Assembly: GCA_016182905.1 (NCBI GenBank)
Contig: JACPFR010000014.1
Coordinates: forward strand, 59,100-123,099
Reading direction: 5' to 3'
DNA from: Elusimicrobiota bacterium
GTDB lineage: Bacteria > Elusimicrobiota > Elusimicrobia > UBA1565 > UBA9628
Length of the DNA stretch: 64,000 bases
Shown: positions 1 to 10,439 of the stretch, piece by piece
Numbering within the stretch: position 1 is the first letter of the stretch
How the letters are laid out: each line of letters begins with the position of its first letter
Notes under the pieces: model-generated
What the model saw: only the letters and a program-made list of their open reading frames with translations
Database searches by the model: none
Told to the model about the DNA's origin: nothing
Made by a program: the position numbers and the translations under genes

Positions 1-876
1 CGAGGGAGTGATCTTCGCCTCGAGGTGCAGCGCGCCGTTGGTCAGGCCCAAAGTCTTGACGACCTCCTTGGCCATGCGCAAAGTGTCGGAGAGGTCCTTG
101 TCCTCGTGCCGGGACGGCATCGCGTCGCCGGTCTCGACGAAGAACGGCTCCTTGGTCGGGAAGTTGTCGTTGAAGGCGTGGAACTTGACCTCGCCGTTCT
201 GCGCCAGCAGGTCGACGTCGATCTCGGCCCCGTCCATGAACTCTTCCGCGAGGATGTCCGTGCCGTACTTGTAGATGGGATCGAAGGCCGGCGTCATGTT
301 CGTCTTGATGTAGTCGAGCGCCTTCTTCGCCTCGTCGAGATTGTCGAGCTTGACGACGAACTGCGACTTCACGCCCCACGCCGGCTTGAGCACGAGGGGG
401 AAGCCGATGCGCGCCGCGGCCTTCTCGAGGTCGGTGTGGCTCTTGATCAGCGCCCACGCCGGCTGGTACTTGCCGAGCTTGGCGTTCTCGAGCGTCTGGC
501 GCGTCAGGTACTTGTTGCGCGCGTTGAGCGCGGCCTGCGGCGTGTGGCCGATCCAGCCGAAGCGCTGCGCCAAGGTCGCGCACAGCGGCACCGCGTTCTC
601 CCAGAAGGTGATGACGCCGTCGATCTTCTGCGTCTTGACGAGCTCCTCGACCTTCGCCACGCACGCGACCTCGTCGAGCGGGTCGCATTCGACGAAGCCG
701 TCGGTGAGCTTGCTGACCCAGTTCGCCTCGGAGGACATCAGGATCATCTTCGAGCCCAGCTCCTTGAGGCGCGTGTAGATGAACTTCTTCTTCGGGTTGG
801 GCGAGGAGATGACGAGAAGGGTCTTGTTGCGGAGGTCGGAGGAAGGCTCGGCGGCGACGGGCTCGGCGTGGCTCAT
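1..876 (-). CDS. ATP-grasp domain protein (3' end outside window)
   Basis: This gene runs off the left edge; 292 codons are present from ATG at 876. The protein begins with a Rossmann-like pre-ATP-grasp domain (about residues 15-110). A central ATP-grasp part follows, with the segment RIGFPLVLKPAWGVKS and the acidic EEFMDGAEIDVD. Near the cut end is GALHLEAKITPS, the family's metal/ATP-binding strand. ATP-grasp enzymes of this carnosine synthase/carbamoyl-phosphate-synthase-like type join a carboxylate to an amine using ATP; the substrate cannot be told from sequence. The start is supported by a TACACT -10 box on the minus strand (883-888) exactly 6 nt before the ATG, so the message is probably leaderless. 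It is divergent from the Rrf2 regulator gene. Confidence 0.8.
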   Translation of the reverse strand, partial: MSHAEPVAAEPSSDLRNKTLLVISSPNPKKKFIYTRLKELGSKMILMSSEANWVSKLTDGFVECDPLDEVACVAKVEELVKTQKIDGVITFWENAVPLCATLAQRFGWIGHTPQAALNARNKYLTRQTLENAKLGKYQPAWALIKSHTDLEKAAARIGFPLVLKPAWGVKSQFVVKLDNLDEAKKALDYIKTNMTPAFDPIYKYGTDILAEEFMDGAEIDVDLLAQNGEVKFHAFNDNFPTKEPFFVETGDAMPSRHEDKDLSDTLRMAKEVVKTLGLTNGALHLEAKITPS

Positions 877-932
877 GATGATAGTGTAGGGCATTCCCCG
901 ACGGGAATCAAATCGGCTACAATCCGGGAATC
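877..932. promoter_or_regulatory. Divergent promoter region, ATP-grasp gene / Rrf2 gene
   Basis: Only 56 bp separate the two start codons. The minus strand has TACACT at 888-883. The plus strand has TACAAT at 918-923, 9 nt before the Rrf2 ATG. Between them lies a perfect inverted repeat, ATTCCC-CGAC-GGGAAT (893-908), followed by a further GGGAAT at 926-931. It is a candidate operator for the adjacent Rrf2 regulator (autoregulation is common in that family), but binding is inferred only. Confidence 0.5.
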
Positions 933-1373
933 ATGACTCCGGATATGAACCTGGTCGGCCTGTCCCAGCCGCTGCGCCACGCGCTCCAGGCGCTCGCGGT
1001 CGTGGCCGCGCGCCCCGGCGAGGCGCTGGAGCTGACCGGGATCGCGCGGCGCTTCTCGCTGCCGGAGGCCGCGCTCGCGAAGAGCTTCCAGGCCCTGGTC
1101 CGCGCGGGCGTGCTGAACTCCCGGCGCGGCCCCAACGGCGGCTACCGCCTGGACCGTCCGGCGAAGGAGGTCACGCTCGCCGAGGTCATCGAGGCGCTCG
1201 GCGGCAGCGACCGGCGGCACGGGCGCTGCCTGCTCGAGGAGCGGCAATGCTCCGCCGGCGGGACCTGCGCGCTGCACGCCGCGGCCGTCGAGGCCGACGA
1301 GCGCATGCGCTCGTCGCTGCGCTCTCTCACTTTGGCCGATCTCAAGCTGCCGCGGAAGTCCAAGCGCGCTTGA
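933..1373 (+). CDS. Rrf2-family regulator, NsrR-like
   Basis: The 146-residue protein has an N-terminal winged helix-turn-helix (about residues 10-75, ending in the family signature RRGPNGGYRL). Three cysteines follow at C99, C106 and C112 (C-x6-C-x5-C), the position where Rrf2 proteins such as IscR and NsrR bind an iron-sulfur cluster. Proteins of this type sense NO, cluster status or redox state and repress target genes. Its position directly upstream of nirK, with a quinol NO reductase beyond, makes NO sensing the best guess. The stop codon overlaps the TTG start of the next gene (TTGA), so the three genes to nirK are probably one operon. The Cys spacing is slightly wider than in classic NsrR, so the ligand is uncertain. 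Confidence 0.85.
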   Translation: MTPDMNLVGLSQPLRHALQALAVVAARPGEALELTGIARRFSLPEAALAKSFQALVRAGVLNSRRGPNGGYRLDRPAKEVTLAEVIEALGGSDRRHGRCLLEERQCSAGGTCALHAAAVEADERMRSSLRSLTLADLKLPRKSKRA

Positions 1374-1873
1374 TCCCCGGCCTGCTCCTCGCCGCGGCGC
1401 TCGCCGTCCGCGCGGAGCCGGCCCCCCAGGCGTCGAAGCTTCCCGAGGACCTCGGCCCCGCGACGATCGACGTCTCGAGCTACCCTCCCGAGCAGCGCCG
1501 CGTCTACAAGGAGGTGTTCCTGCGCGTTTACGGGTTCCTCGACGGCGGCCCGGCGCGGGCGATCAACTCGCCCCTGCTCGAGATCGACCCCGCGGGGGAA
1601 GCGGCCGAGCGCCGGGCTCATCCCGGGGAGTACTCGGACGCGAGCCTCGTCGCCCCTTCGCGCGACGGCTGGCGCCGGGAGGTTCTGCGCGTCAAGCTGC
1701 GGCCCCCGTGCTGCGGCGCCTGCCCTGTCCTGTCGGGGGAGGAGGCGCGGCAATTGTGGAACTTTTTGGTGTATGATTCGGTTCGCCGCAAGACCGGCCC
1801 GGCCGCCGCGGCCTGGTTCTCGAGCCGCCGTGAGCTGATCCGCCGTTTCGCCGCCGGAAAGGGGGGGAAATGA
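1370..1873 (+). CDS. Secreted Cys-containing protein of nirK operon
   Basis: I do not recognise a named family. The TTG start at 1370 overlaps the preceding stop (TTGA) and gives a clean signal peptide (IPGLLLAAALAVRA). Longer in-frame starts would lie deep inside the Rrf2 gene. The mature part is about 150 residues. Near residue 108 it holds CCGACP, followed by ARQLWNFLVYDSVRRKTG, which resembles the C-terminal helix of small c-type cytochromes, although no CXXCH haem site is present. The stop overlaps the nirK ATG (ATGA), so translation is probably coupled. A role in copper delivery, electron transfer or NirK maturation is a guess from context. Confidence 0.65.
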   Translation: MIPGLLLAAALAVRAEPAPQASKLPEDLGPATIDVSSYPPEQRRVYKEVFLRVYGFLDGGPARAINSPLLEIDPAGEAAERRAHPGEYSDASLVAPSRDGWRREVLRVKLRPPCCGACPVLSGEEARQLWNFLVYDSVRRKTGPAAAAWFSSRRELIRRFAAGKGGK

Positions 1874-2856
1874 GAATCATCGCCATCGCCGCCGCCGTGC
1901 TGCTGTCCGCGACGGTCCGCGCCGCGGAAACGATCGAGAACGCCGTCCTGACCGCCGCGCCCGAGGTCCCGCCGGCCGTCGCCCGCAAGGCCCCAGCCAC
2001 GGTCAAGGTCCTGCTCGAGACGAAAGAGGCGACGGGTCCGCTGCTGGAGAGCATCGGCAATCCGACCTTGTACCGCTTCTGGACCTTCAACGGGACGGTG
2101 CCGGGCCCGTTCATCCGCGTGCGCGAGGGCGACACGCTGGACCTCACGCTGAAGAACCCCTCGACCAGTTCGATGGCGCACAACATCGACCTGCACGCGG
2201 TCACCGGTCCCGGCGGGGGCGCGGCGGTCACCTTGGCCAAGCCGGGCGAGACCGCGCGGGCCCGCTTCAAGATGCTGGCCCCCGGACTGTACGTCTACCA
2301 CTGCGCCGCGCCGCCGGTCACCGATCACATCGCCAACGGCATGTACGGCTTGATCCTCGTCGAGCCAAAGGAGGGCCTGCCGAAGGTCGACAAGGAGTTC
2401 TACGTCCTGCAGTCCGAGTTCTACACGAAGGAGGAGCTCGGCTTCGAGGGGCTGACGACCTACGCTCCGGAGAAGGCCGCGGCCGAGACGCCGACCTACG
2501 TCGTCTTCAACGGCAAGCACGGCTCGATGACGGAGGAGGGAGCCCTGAAGGCGAAAGTCGGCGACAAGGTCCGCGTCTACTTCGGCAACGCCGGCCCGAA
2601 CAAGACCTCGTCGTTCCACGTCATCGGCACGATCTTCGACCGCGTCTTCCGCGAGGGCGGCCTGGCGAGGAGCGACGAGAACATCCAGACGACGGTGGTC
2701 CCGCCCGGCGGAGCCGCGACGGTCGAGTTCACCCTCAAGGTCCCCGGCGCCTACACCTTGGTCGATCACGCGATCTTCCGGCTCGAGAAGGGCGCCGTCG
2801 GGCTGCTCAACGCCGAGGGCCCCGAGGCGCCCGACCTCTACCGCGCCGTGAAATAA
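1870..2856 (+). CDS. nirK: Copper-containing nitrite reductase (NO-forming)
   Basis: This 328-residue protein has two cupredoxin domains after a signal peptide (RIIAIAAAVLLSATVRAAE) and should act in the periplasm, reducing nitrite to nitric oxide. All ligands are visible. Type 1 copper: H104, C145, H153 and M158. Type 2 copper: H109, H144 and H300. The catalytic Asp (D107, in HNIDLHA) and catalytic His (H250, in SSFHVIG) are also present. Length is slightly shorter than typical NirK and there is no fused cytochrome domain. It is the last gene of the rrf2 operon; a strong bidirectional terminator separates it from the convergent NO reductase. Confidence 0.96.
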   Translation: MRIIAIAAAVLLSATVRAAETIENAVLTAAPEVPPAVARKAPATVKVLLETKEATGPLLESIGNPTLYRFWTFNGTVPGPFIRVREGDTLDLTLKNPSTSSMAHNIDLHAVTGPGGGAAVTLAKPGETARARFKMLAPGLYVYHCAAPPVTDHIANGMYGLILVEPKEGLPKVDKEFYVLQSEFYTKEELGFEGLTTYAPEKAAAETPTYVVFNGKHGSMTEEGALKAKVGDKVRVYFGNAGPNKTSSFHVIGTIFDRVFREGGLARSDENIQTTVVPPGGAATVEFTLKVPGAYTLVDHAIFRLEKGAVGLLNAEGPEAPDLYRAVK

Positions 2857-2861
2857 GAGAA

Positions 2862-2901
2862 GCCGCGCGCGGGGCCTCCGGGGCTCCGCGCGCGGCTTTT
2901 T
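2862..2901. terminator. Bidirectional terminator between nirK and qNOR
   Basis: An 11-bp GC stem (GCCGCGCGCGG paired with CCGCGCGCGGC) is followed by a run of T on the plus strand. It lies just after the nirK stop and 6 bp from the stop of the convergent NO reductase gene, so it probably serves nirK and blocks read-through. Confidence 0.85.
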
Positions 2902-2907
2902 CGCGTC

Positions 2908-5187
2908 TTAAGCGACGAGCTCCGGCTCGCGGTTCCCGTCGGGGCGGGCGTCGGCGGCCTTCTTCTCATCGGCGAACGAGTGGCCGGTGGCCAGCCCGAT
3001 CATGAACAGGATCAGCGCGACGGCGCCGAGCGCGAACACGGTGTCCCCGGGCGCGCGCAGCCACCGCAACGTCGACATCAGCGGCGTCTGCAGGAACTCG
3101 GGGCTGCGGGCGTACCAGTAGCCCGTGTCGATCGACGCGACGGTCTGCAGCAGCCCGACGGGCAAAAGGCTCATCAGGCACATCGCCATGAGCCCGCCGT
3201 TCATGCCCCAGAAGGCGACGGAGATCATGCCGTCCTTCCAGCGCCGCCCGGCCGTCGCCGCCCGCAGGCAGAACAAGGTCAGCCCGATGCCGAGCATGCC
3301 GTACACGCCGAACAGCGCGGCGTGGCCGTGCAGCGGCGTCGTGTTGAGCCCCTGCATGTAGTACAGCGCGGCCGGCGGGTTGATCATGAAGCCGAACAGA
3401 CCCGCGCCGACCATGTTCCAGAACGCGACGGAGACGAAGAACAGCACCGGCCAGCGGTAGTCGCGCATCCACGGGGCGGCGCGCGAGACCCGCAGGTGGT
3501 CCCACGCCTCGTAGCCCATCAGCGCCAGCGGCACGACCTCGAGCGCGCTGAACACCGAGCCGAGCGCGAGCGCCACGGTCGGCGTGCCCGTGAAGTACAG
3601 GTGGTGCAAAGTCCCGATGATGCCGCCCGCGAGGTAGATCGTCGCGGCGAGCAAGGTCGCCTCGGCGGCCTTCGCGTCGTCGACGAGCCCCATCTTCGAG
3701 AACAGGAAGGCGATCACGACGGTGGCGAACACCTCGAAGAAGCCCTCGACCCAGAGGTGCACGACCCACCAGCGCCAGTACTCGACCATCGTCAGGTGGG
3801 TGTGCTGGCCCCAGGACAGGCCCGCGCCGTAGAAGCCCGCGATGGCGATCGCGGAGACGAGGAACAGCCCGAGCAGCTTGGAGGTCCCGGGCTTGGCCGA
3901 GACCAGCGGCGGGATCACGCAGCGGCCGACGAGCGCCAGCCAGATCAGCAGGCCGGCGAACAAGCCGATCTGCCAGACGCGCCCGAGCTCGACGTACTCG
4001 TAGCCCTGATGGCCCCACAGGAACCAGTTGTTCCCGGCGAACTTGTGGAACACGCTCGCCCACTCGCCGGCCAGCGAGCCGACGACGATGACGACGAGCG
4101 CGCCGAGCAGGACGCCGACGCCGAGGGCCTGGCCCTTCGGCTCGCGGCCGAGGATGATCGGCCCGATGAACAGCCCCGCGGCGAGCCAGCTCGTCGCGAT
4201 CCAGAACAGGCCGAGCTGGATGTGCCACGTGCGGGTGACGACGTAGGGAAGCCAGCGGTCGAGCGGCACGCCGAAGAAGCCGTCGCCCTCGACGCCGTAA
4301 TGGGCGGTGACGATGCCGACGCTGATCTGCGCGAGGATGAGGCCGCCGACGACGGCGAAGTAAGCGAGCGAGACCTTCTGCGACGCCGTCAGCGCGAGCC
4401 CGAGCAGCGGGTCGCGGGCCGGCACGTCCTTCTTGTGCTCGCCGCCGTGGCCGGCGCCCGCGTAGTACCAGACCATCGCGCAGATGCCGGCGAGCAGCAG
4501 GATGATGCTGATGCCGGTCCAGAACATCGCGGAGGCGGTGGGACGGTTGCCGATCAGCGGCTCGTGCGGCCAGTTGTTCGTGTAGGTGTGGACGCTGCCG
4601 GGCCGGTTCGTCGACGCGGCCCACGAGGTCCAGAAGAAGAACGCGGACAGCTTCAGGGCCTTGTCGGGATCGGTCAGCGCGCCCTTGGGCATCGCGTAGG
4701 CGTGACGGCCGTTGGCGAACACGTCCGAGTAGTGTTCAAGGTTGGAACGGAACGCCGCCGCGCGGTCCGCGGACACGGTCAAGGTCCCGGTCGCGGCGTC
4801 GTAGCCGTTGGTCCGGAACAAGGTCTCGGCGCGCTGGCGCAGGGCCGCCTGGCGCTCGGCGGGAAGGGCCGCGTACGACCCGGCCTTCTCCGCCTCGGCC
4901 CAGCCGTCGAGCACGGCCGTCAGCTCGCGGTGCAGCCAGTCCGCCGTCCAGTCGGGGGCGACGTAGGCGCCGTGGCCCCACACCGAGCCGACCTGCATGC
5001 CGCCCAGCGCCCGCCAGACGTCCTGGCCTTCCATGATCGCCCCGTCGGGGAAAACGGCCTTCCCGGTCTCATCGACGACCGAAAGAGGGATCGGAGGCTT
5101 GTGGTTGTTCATCTCCACGCCGACCCAGCCCAGGACGGCGAAGGATCCGACGATCACGACGGTGAAGGCGGCCCATAATTTTCTCAT
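2908..5187 (-). CDS. norZ: Quinol-dependent nitric oxide reductase (qNOR)
   Basis: This 759-residue integral membrane protein reduces NO to N2O with quinol as donor. The N-terminal periplasmic part (GQDVWRALGGMQVGSVWGHG, residues 54-73) replaces the NorC cytochrome and has no CXXCH, which marks the quinol type. The NorB-like core has about 14 membrane segments. Expected ligands are present: H322 and H622 (low-spin haem), H620 (haem b3), H477, H528 and H529 (non-haem iron), with E481/E485 beside them. A good Shine-Dalgarno GAGGAG precedes the ATG at 5187. It is convergent with nirK; together they give nitrite to nitrous oxide, and no N2O reductase is seen here. Confidence 0.96.
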   Translation of the reverse strand: MRKLWAAFTVVIVGSFAVLGWVGVEMNNHKPPIPLSVVDETGKAVFPDGAIMEGQDVWRALGGMQVGSVWGHGAYVAPDWTADWLHRELTAVLDGWAEAEKAGSYAALPAERQAALRQRAETLFRTNGYDAATGTLTVSADRAAAFRSNLEHYSDVFANGRHAYAMPKGALTDPDKALKLSAFFFWTSWAASTNRPGSVHTYTNNWPHEPLIGNRPTASAMFWTGISIILLLAGICAMVWYYAGAGHGGEHKKDVPARDPLLGLALTASQKVSLAYFAVVGGLILAQISVGIVTAHYGVEGDGFFGVPLDRWLPYVVTRTWHIQLGLFWIATSWLAAGLFIGPIILGREPKGQALGVGVLLGALVVIVVGSLAGEWASVFHKFAGNNWFLWGHQGYEYVELGRVWQIGLFAGLLIWLALVGRCVIPPLVSAKPGTSKLLGLFLVSAIAIAGFYGAGLSWGQHTHLTMVEYWRWWVVHLWVEGFFEVFATVVIAFLFSKMGLVDDAKAAEATLLAATIYLAGGIIGTLHHLYFTGTPTVALALGSVFSALEVVPLALMGYEAWDHLRVSRAAPWMRDYRWPVLFFVSVAFWNMVGAGLFGFMINPPAALYYMQGLNTTPLHGHAALFGVYGMLGIGLTLFCLRAATAGRRWKDGMISVAFWGMNGGLMAMCLMSLLPVGLLQTVASIDTGYWYARSPEFLQTPLMSTLRWLRAPGDTVFALGAVALILFMIGLATGHSFADEKKAADARPDGNREPELVA

Positions 5188-5317
5188 ATATGCTCCTCGT
5201 GTACGGCTCGTGACAACCCCGTAGCAACATAAATGCCAGACATTAATCTCCGGAATAGCGGAGGAAGACCCCGCACGGGTAGGACCAAAGACCCTTTTAC
5301 GCGGGACGCGGGCGGGT
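5188..5317. promoter_or_regulatory. qNOR upstream region with inverted repeat
   Basis: Between the qNOR start and the divergent small membrane protein lies AATGCCAGACATT (5232-5244), an imperfect dyad (AATG/CATT) about 45-55 nt upstream of the qNOR ATG. A SD site (GAGGAG) is adjacent to the ATG. No FNR-type TTGAT-N4-ATCAA site is seen. The dyad is a candidate operator for an NO-responsive regulator such as the Rrf2 protein; this is inference. Confidence 0.35.
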
Positions 5318-5329
5318 TAACCTGTATCT

Positions 5330-5668
5330 ATGGAAAGAAGCCGCGGCGGCCGCGTCTGGACCTTCGCCGGAGCCTTGGCCTTGGCTCTGACGGTCGGCGC
5401 CATGGCCCGCCGCGCGACCCAGCCGAAGGTTTCGGAGGAGCTGCACGACGCCGTCGTCTCTCCGGTCGCTCCCGCCGCTCTCGGCGGCGCGCGCGTGGTC
5501 TCGCCGAACGCGGGCTGGTTCGCCAGCCCCGCGGGACGCCGCGCCGAGGCCGAGCGCGCGTTGATGGCCTCGCGTCCGGAGAAGAGATCCAAGGCGGCGC
5601 GGGCGCGCGCCAAAAGGCTGCGTCGCCAGGCCGCGCGCGAGCGCGCGCTCGCCGTGACCGCTCAGTAG
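5330..5668 (+). CDS. Small single-pass membrane protein, basic tail
   Basis: The function is unknown. The 112-residue product has one N-terminal membrane segment or signal anchor (VWTFAGALALALTVGAMA, about residues 9-26) and a very basic C-terminal part rich in Arg/Lys/Ala (residues 70-106). The gene would be easy to dismiss, but TAACCT at 5318-5323 lies exactly 6 nt before the ATG, matching the leaderless promoter arrangement of its neighbours. It could anchor something basic to the membrane or bind nucleic acid; nothing more can be said. Confidence 0.5.
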   Translation: MERSRGGRVWTFAGALALALTVGAMARRATQPKVSEELHDAVVSPVAPAALGGARVVSPNAGWFASPAGRRAEAERALMASRPEKRSKAARARAKRLRRQAARERALAVTAQ

Positions 5669-5682
5669 CGCGGGTCGCGCGC

Positions 5683-6942
5683 TCAGTAGACCGGCTTGAT
5701 CCGCGCCAGACCCGCCTCGAGGCGTTCCTGGAAGGTCTTATCGAGCACGTCGGCGCAGACCGCGTAGCGGATCAGCGGCTCCGGCGTTCCCGAGTTCCCG
5801 GGGGCGGAGAAGTGCACGCCGACGATGCCGGTCTCGGTGATCACGGCGCGGTTGAACGCCTCGTGGCGGTTCTCCTCGGGCAGCCTCTTGCCGAAGGCTT
5901 CCTTCGGGGTCTTCCACAGCGTGAAGAAGCCGGCCTCGGTCGCGCACGCGGGCCTCAAGCCGGCCTTCTTCAGAGCCGGGATCAGGTAGGCGAGGCGCTT
6001 CTCGTAGAGGCCGCGGATCTCGTCGAGGGCGGCCTGCGCCGCGGCGGGGGTATTCAAAAACTCGCCGTAAGCGGCCATGACGCCGGGGACGGGCCCTGAG
6101 TCGGTGTTGCCCTTGACCAAAATGAAGTCCTCGACGAAATCCTTCGAGCCGACGAGGGCGCCGAGGCGCGCGCCGGGGTCGTTGTAGGACTTGCTCACCG
6201 AGTACAGCTCGAGCCACTCGAGCGCGGGATAGTCCTTGGCCGCCGACGCCAAGGTGGCGTGCGTGCCGGCGGCGGCGAGGCCGGCGTAGGCGCCGTCGTT
6301 GACGAGGCGCATGCCCTTCTCGAGGCAGAAAGCGATGAGCTCCCGCCAGTCGGCGGCGGAGGCGCCGACGGCCGCGGGGTTGCCGGGGCGTATGACGAAG
6401 ACGAGGTCGGCGCGGTCCGCGCCGTCTTTCTTGAGGGCTTCCTTGAGGCGCGCGACGTTGAGGCGCATGTTGTCGGCGCTCGTCAGCGGCCACACCGTGC
6501 GCCGGGCCGCGAGATAGGAGGCGCTCCAGGTCCCGATCACGTCGTAGGCGGGGAGGTTCGAGGCGACGCGGAACGAGTCGCGCCGGGCCCGGTCCGGGAG
6601 GTGGAGGGCGCAGGCGAGCGGGATCAAGGCGCTCGCGGTCTTGATGCCCGCGATCGGCAAAGCGCGCAGGGCGGGATATTCCTCGACGTCGATCCCGCCG
6701 TGGAGCGCGACCATGGCCTCGGCGAAGCGGAGCAGATTCTTGTCTTCCGCGTAGGTGTGGAAGTCGTAGCCGGGATCCTGCGCGTACTTCGCCTTGAGCG
6801 CGCGGATCGCCGCGGGGGGGACCCCGTCGGGGTTGCCCAGGGACAGGTTCAGCGGCTCGAGGCCCGTCCTCTCGCGATACTCCCGGATCAGGACGTAGAT
6901 GAGCTGGAAAAGATTGATGCCCGCGGGCGGTATGAGCCGCAT
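5683..6942 (-). CDS. Class I/II PLP-dependent aminotransferase
   Basis: This 419-residue fold-type I aminotransferase shows LNLSLGNPDGVPP near the N-terminus, RPGNPAAVGAS in place of the usual NPxNPTG, NDGAYAGL (the Asp/Tyr pair contacting PLP), and the PLP lysine in YSVSKSYNDPGARLGALVG. A conserved Arg near the C-terminus (LIRYAVC) should bind the substrate carboxylate. The amino-acid substrate cannot be assigned; the protein resembles the aspartate/LL-DAP aminotransferase group. A TATGAT box at 6954-6949 (minus strand) sits 6 nt before the ATG, so the transcript is probably leaderless. Confidence 0.88.
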   Translation of the reverse strand: MRLIPPAGINLFQLIYVLIREYRERTGLEPLNLSLGNPDGVPPAAIRALKAKYAQDPGYDFHTYAEDKNLLRFAEAMVALHGGIDVEEYPALRALPIAGIKTASALIPLACALHLPDRARRDSFRVASNLPAYDVIGTWSASYLAARRTVWPLTSADNMRLNVARLKEALKKDGADRADLVFVIRPGNPAAVGASAADWRELIAFCLEKGMRLVNDGAYAGLAAAGTHATLASAAKDYPALEWLELYSVSKSYNDPGARLGALVGSKDFVEDFILVKGNTDSGPVPGVMAAYGEFLNTPAAAQAALDEIRGLYEKRLAYLIPALKKAGLRPACATEAGFFTLWKTPKEAFGKRLPEENRHEAFNRAVITETGIVGVHFSAPGNSGTPEPLIRYAVCADVLDKTFQERLEAGLARIKPVY

Positions 6943-6960
6943 GCGGGCATCATAGCGGAT

Positions 6961-7725
6961 TCAGAACGCGTCGTAGAAGCCCGTCTCCATCGCCTTGTCG
7001 CCGCCTTGGTTGTCGAAGTCGTCGCCGGGCTTGCCCTTGTCGTTGTTCCCGCTGCCGTTGTTGTCCTTCGCGGGGGTCGACGAGCCCGAGGTCGGGGTGG
7101 AGTTGGCCGCCGCGCCGTTGCCGTAAGCGCTGCTGCCGCCGGTGACGGGGTTCGGCGGGGGCGGGGTGTCCTTGGGGCCCTGCCGGACGCCGGGCGCGCG
7201 GCCCGCGTCGAAGCCCTTGCGCTTGTTGAACACGATCTCTCCGGCGTCGACCGTGTGGGTCCGGGTCTCGGCCTTCTCGTAGACGGGCTGCTGCCCCGTG
7301 GTCCGGATCAAGGCGCCCGGCTTGCTGTAGTTCGGAGGCGCCTCCTCGGCGCCCGGGACCGGGGCGGGCGCGTCGGCCGGGCCGACGGCGCTGCGGCCGC
7401 CGCTCCAGAAGGCCTTGCCGCCGCGGCGCACCCCGCGGGAGGAGCCGCGGGAAACGGCCTGCCGGCCGCCGCCCACGAAGGCGCGGCCGCCGTCGACCGG
7501 CGCCCCGGTGATCATGGCGTTCGTCACCGCCGGCGCCTGCCCGGACACGGGGGAGTTCGCCGCGATGCCGCCGCCGGGGGTGTTGACTGTGATCACGCGC
7601 CCCCCGGCCGGCGCGGCCATGGACGTGCGGCCGTTGACCGTGTTGAAGGCCTTGTTCGCGCGCTGCTCGGCCAAGGCCGTTTGCGCGGCGAGGACGGCGA
7701 TGGCGGCGGTGAAGAGGACAGTCAT
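6961..7725 (-). CDS. Secreted Gly/Pro/Asn-rich low-complexity protein
   Basis: The function is unknown. From ATG 7725 the product starts with a signal peptide (TVLFTAAIAVLAAQTALAE). About 230 residues of low-complexity sequence follow: Gly/Arg/Val stretches in the middle and an Asn/Gly/Ser/Asp-rich tail (around GSGNNDKGKPGDDFDNQGGD). A longer start at 7767 exists, but it lies upstream of the TATACT box (7752-7747), so 7725 is preferred. It may be an exported surface or matrix-like protein. It ends 18 bp before the aminotransferase start and could be read with it. Confidence 0.6.
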   Translation of the reverse strand: MTVLFTAAIAVLAAQTALAEQRANKAFNTVNGRTSMAAPAGGRVITVNTPGGGIAANSPVSGQAPAVTNAMITGAPVDGGRAFVGGGRQAVSRGSSRGVRRGGKAFWSGGRSAVGPADAPAPVPGAEEAPPNYSKPGALIRTTGQQPVYEKAETRTHTVDAGEIVFNKRKGFDAGRAPGVRQGPKDTPPPPNPVTGGSSAYGNGAAANSTPTSGSSTPAKDNNGSGNNDKGKPGDDFDNQGGDKAMETGFYDAF

Positions 7726-7940
7726 GGCACCCCCGAAGTCATCCAGAGTATAACCCCGAAGCGTCAAAAAGTCATTACACGCCGCTAAAAAGTCGGTAAA
7801 GACCTTGCGCTCGCAAAATATGTAGAATGACCGCGGCGGGAACCTTCACCCGTCTCATATTCGTAACATGAGGGTGTCATGCTGTTCGTGCCGGAACGCA
7901 CTAATATAGGGAAGCCGAAGGGACTTCCAGGAGAATTCTC
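7726..7940. promoter_or_regulatory. Intergenic region upstream of clpC
   Basis: This stretch separates the minus-strand secreted protein gene from clpC. It holds the minus-strand TATACT box (7747-7752), a dyad CTCAT-N9-ATGAG (7854-7872), and possible plus-strand -10 boxes TAGAAT (7823-7828) and TAATAT (7902-7907), neither with a good -35 at 17 bp. The clpC SD (CCAGGAG) lies just before the ATG. I see no CIRCE element or CtsR-like repeat. Confidence 0.35.

Positions 7941-10435
<2,495 letters not shown>

Positions 10436-10439
<4 letters not shown>

Noticed and set aside
3..18. A 15/16 match between the window start and the outer stem of the foldback at 16651-16666
   Set aside because: The window-start copy is inside the ATP-grasp coding motif EAKITP and is explained by codon choice; one short match is not evidence of a repeat.
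7740..7872. CIRCE or CtsR site upstream of clpC
   Set aside because: The only dyad (CTCAT-N9-ATGAG) does not match the TTAGCACTC-N9-GAGTGCTAA or the CtsR heptad pattern.
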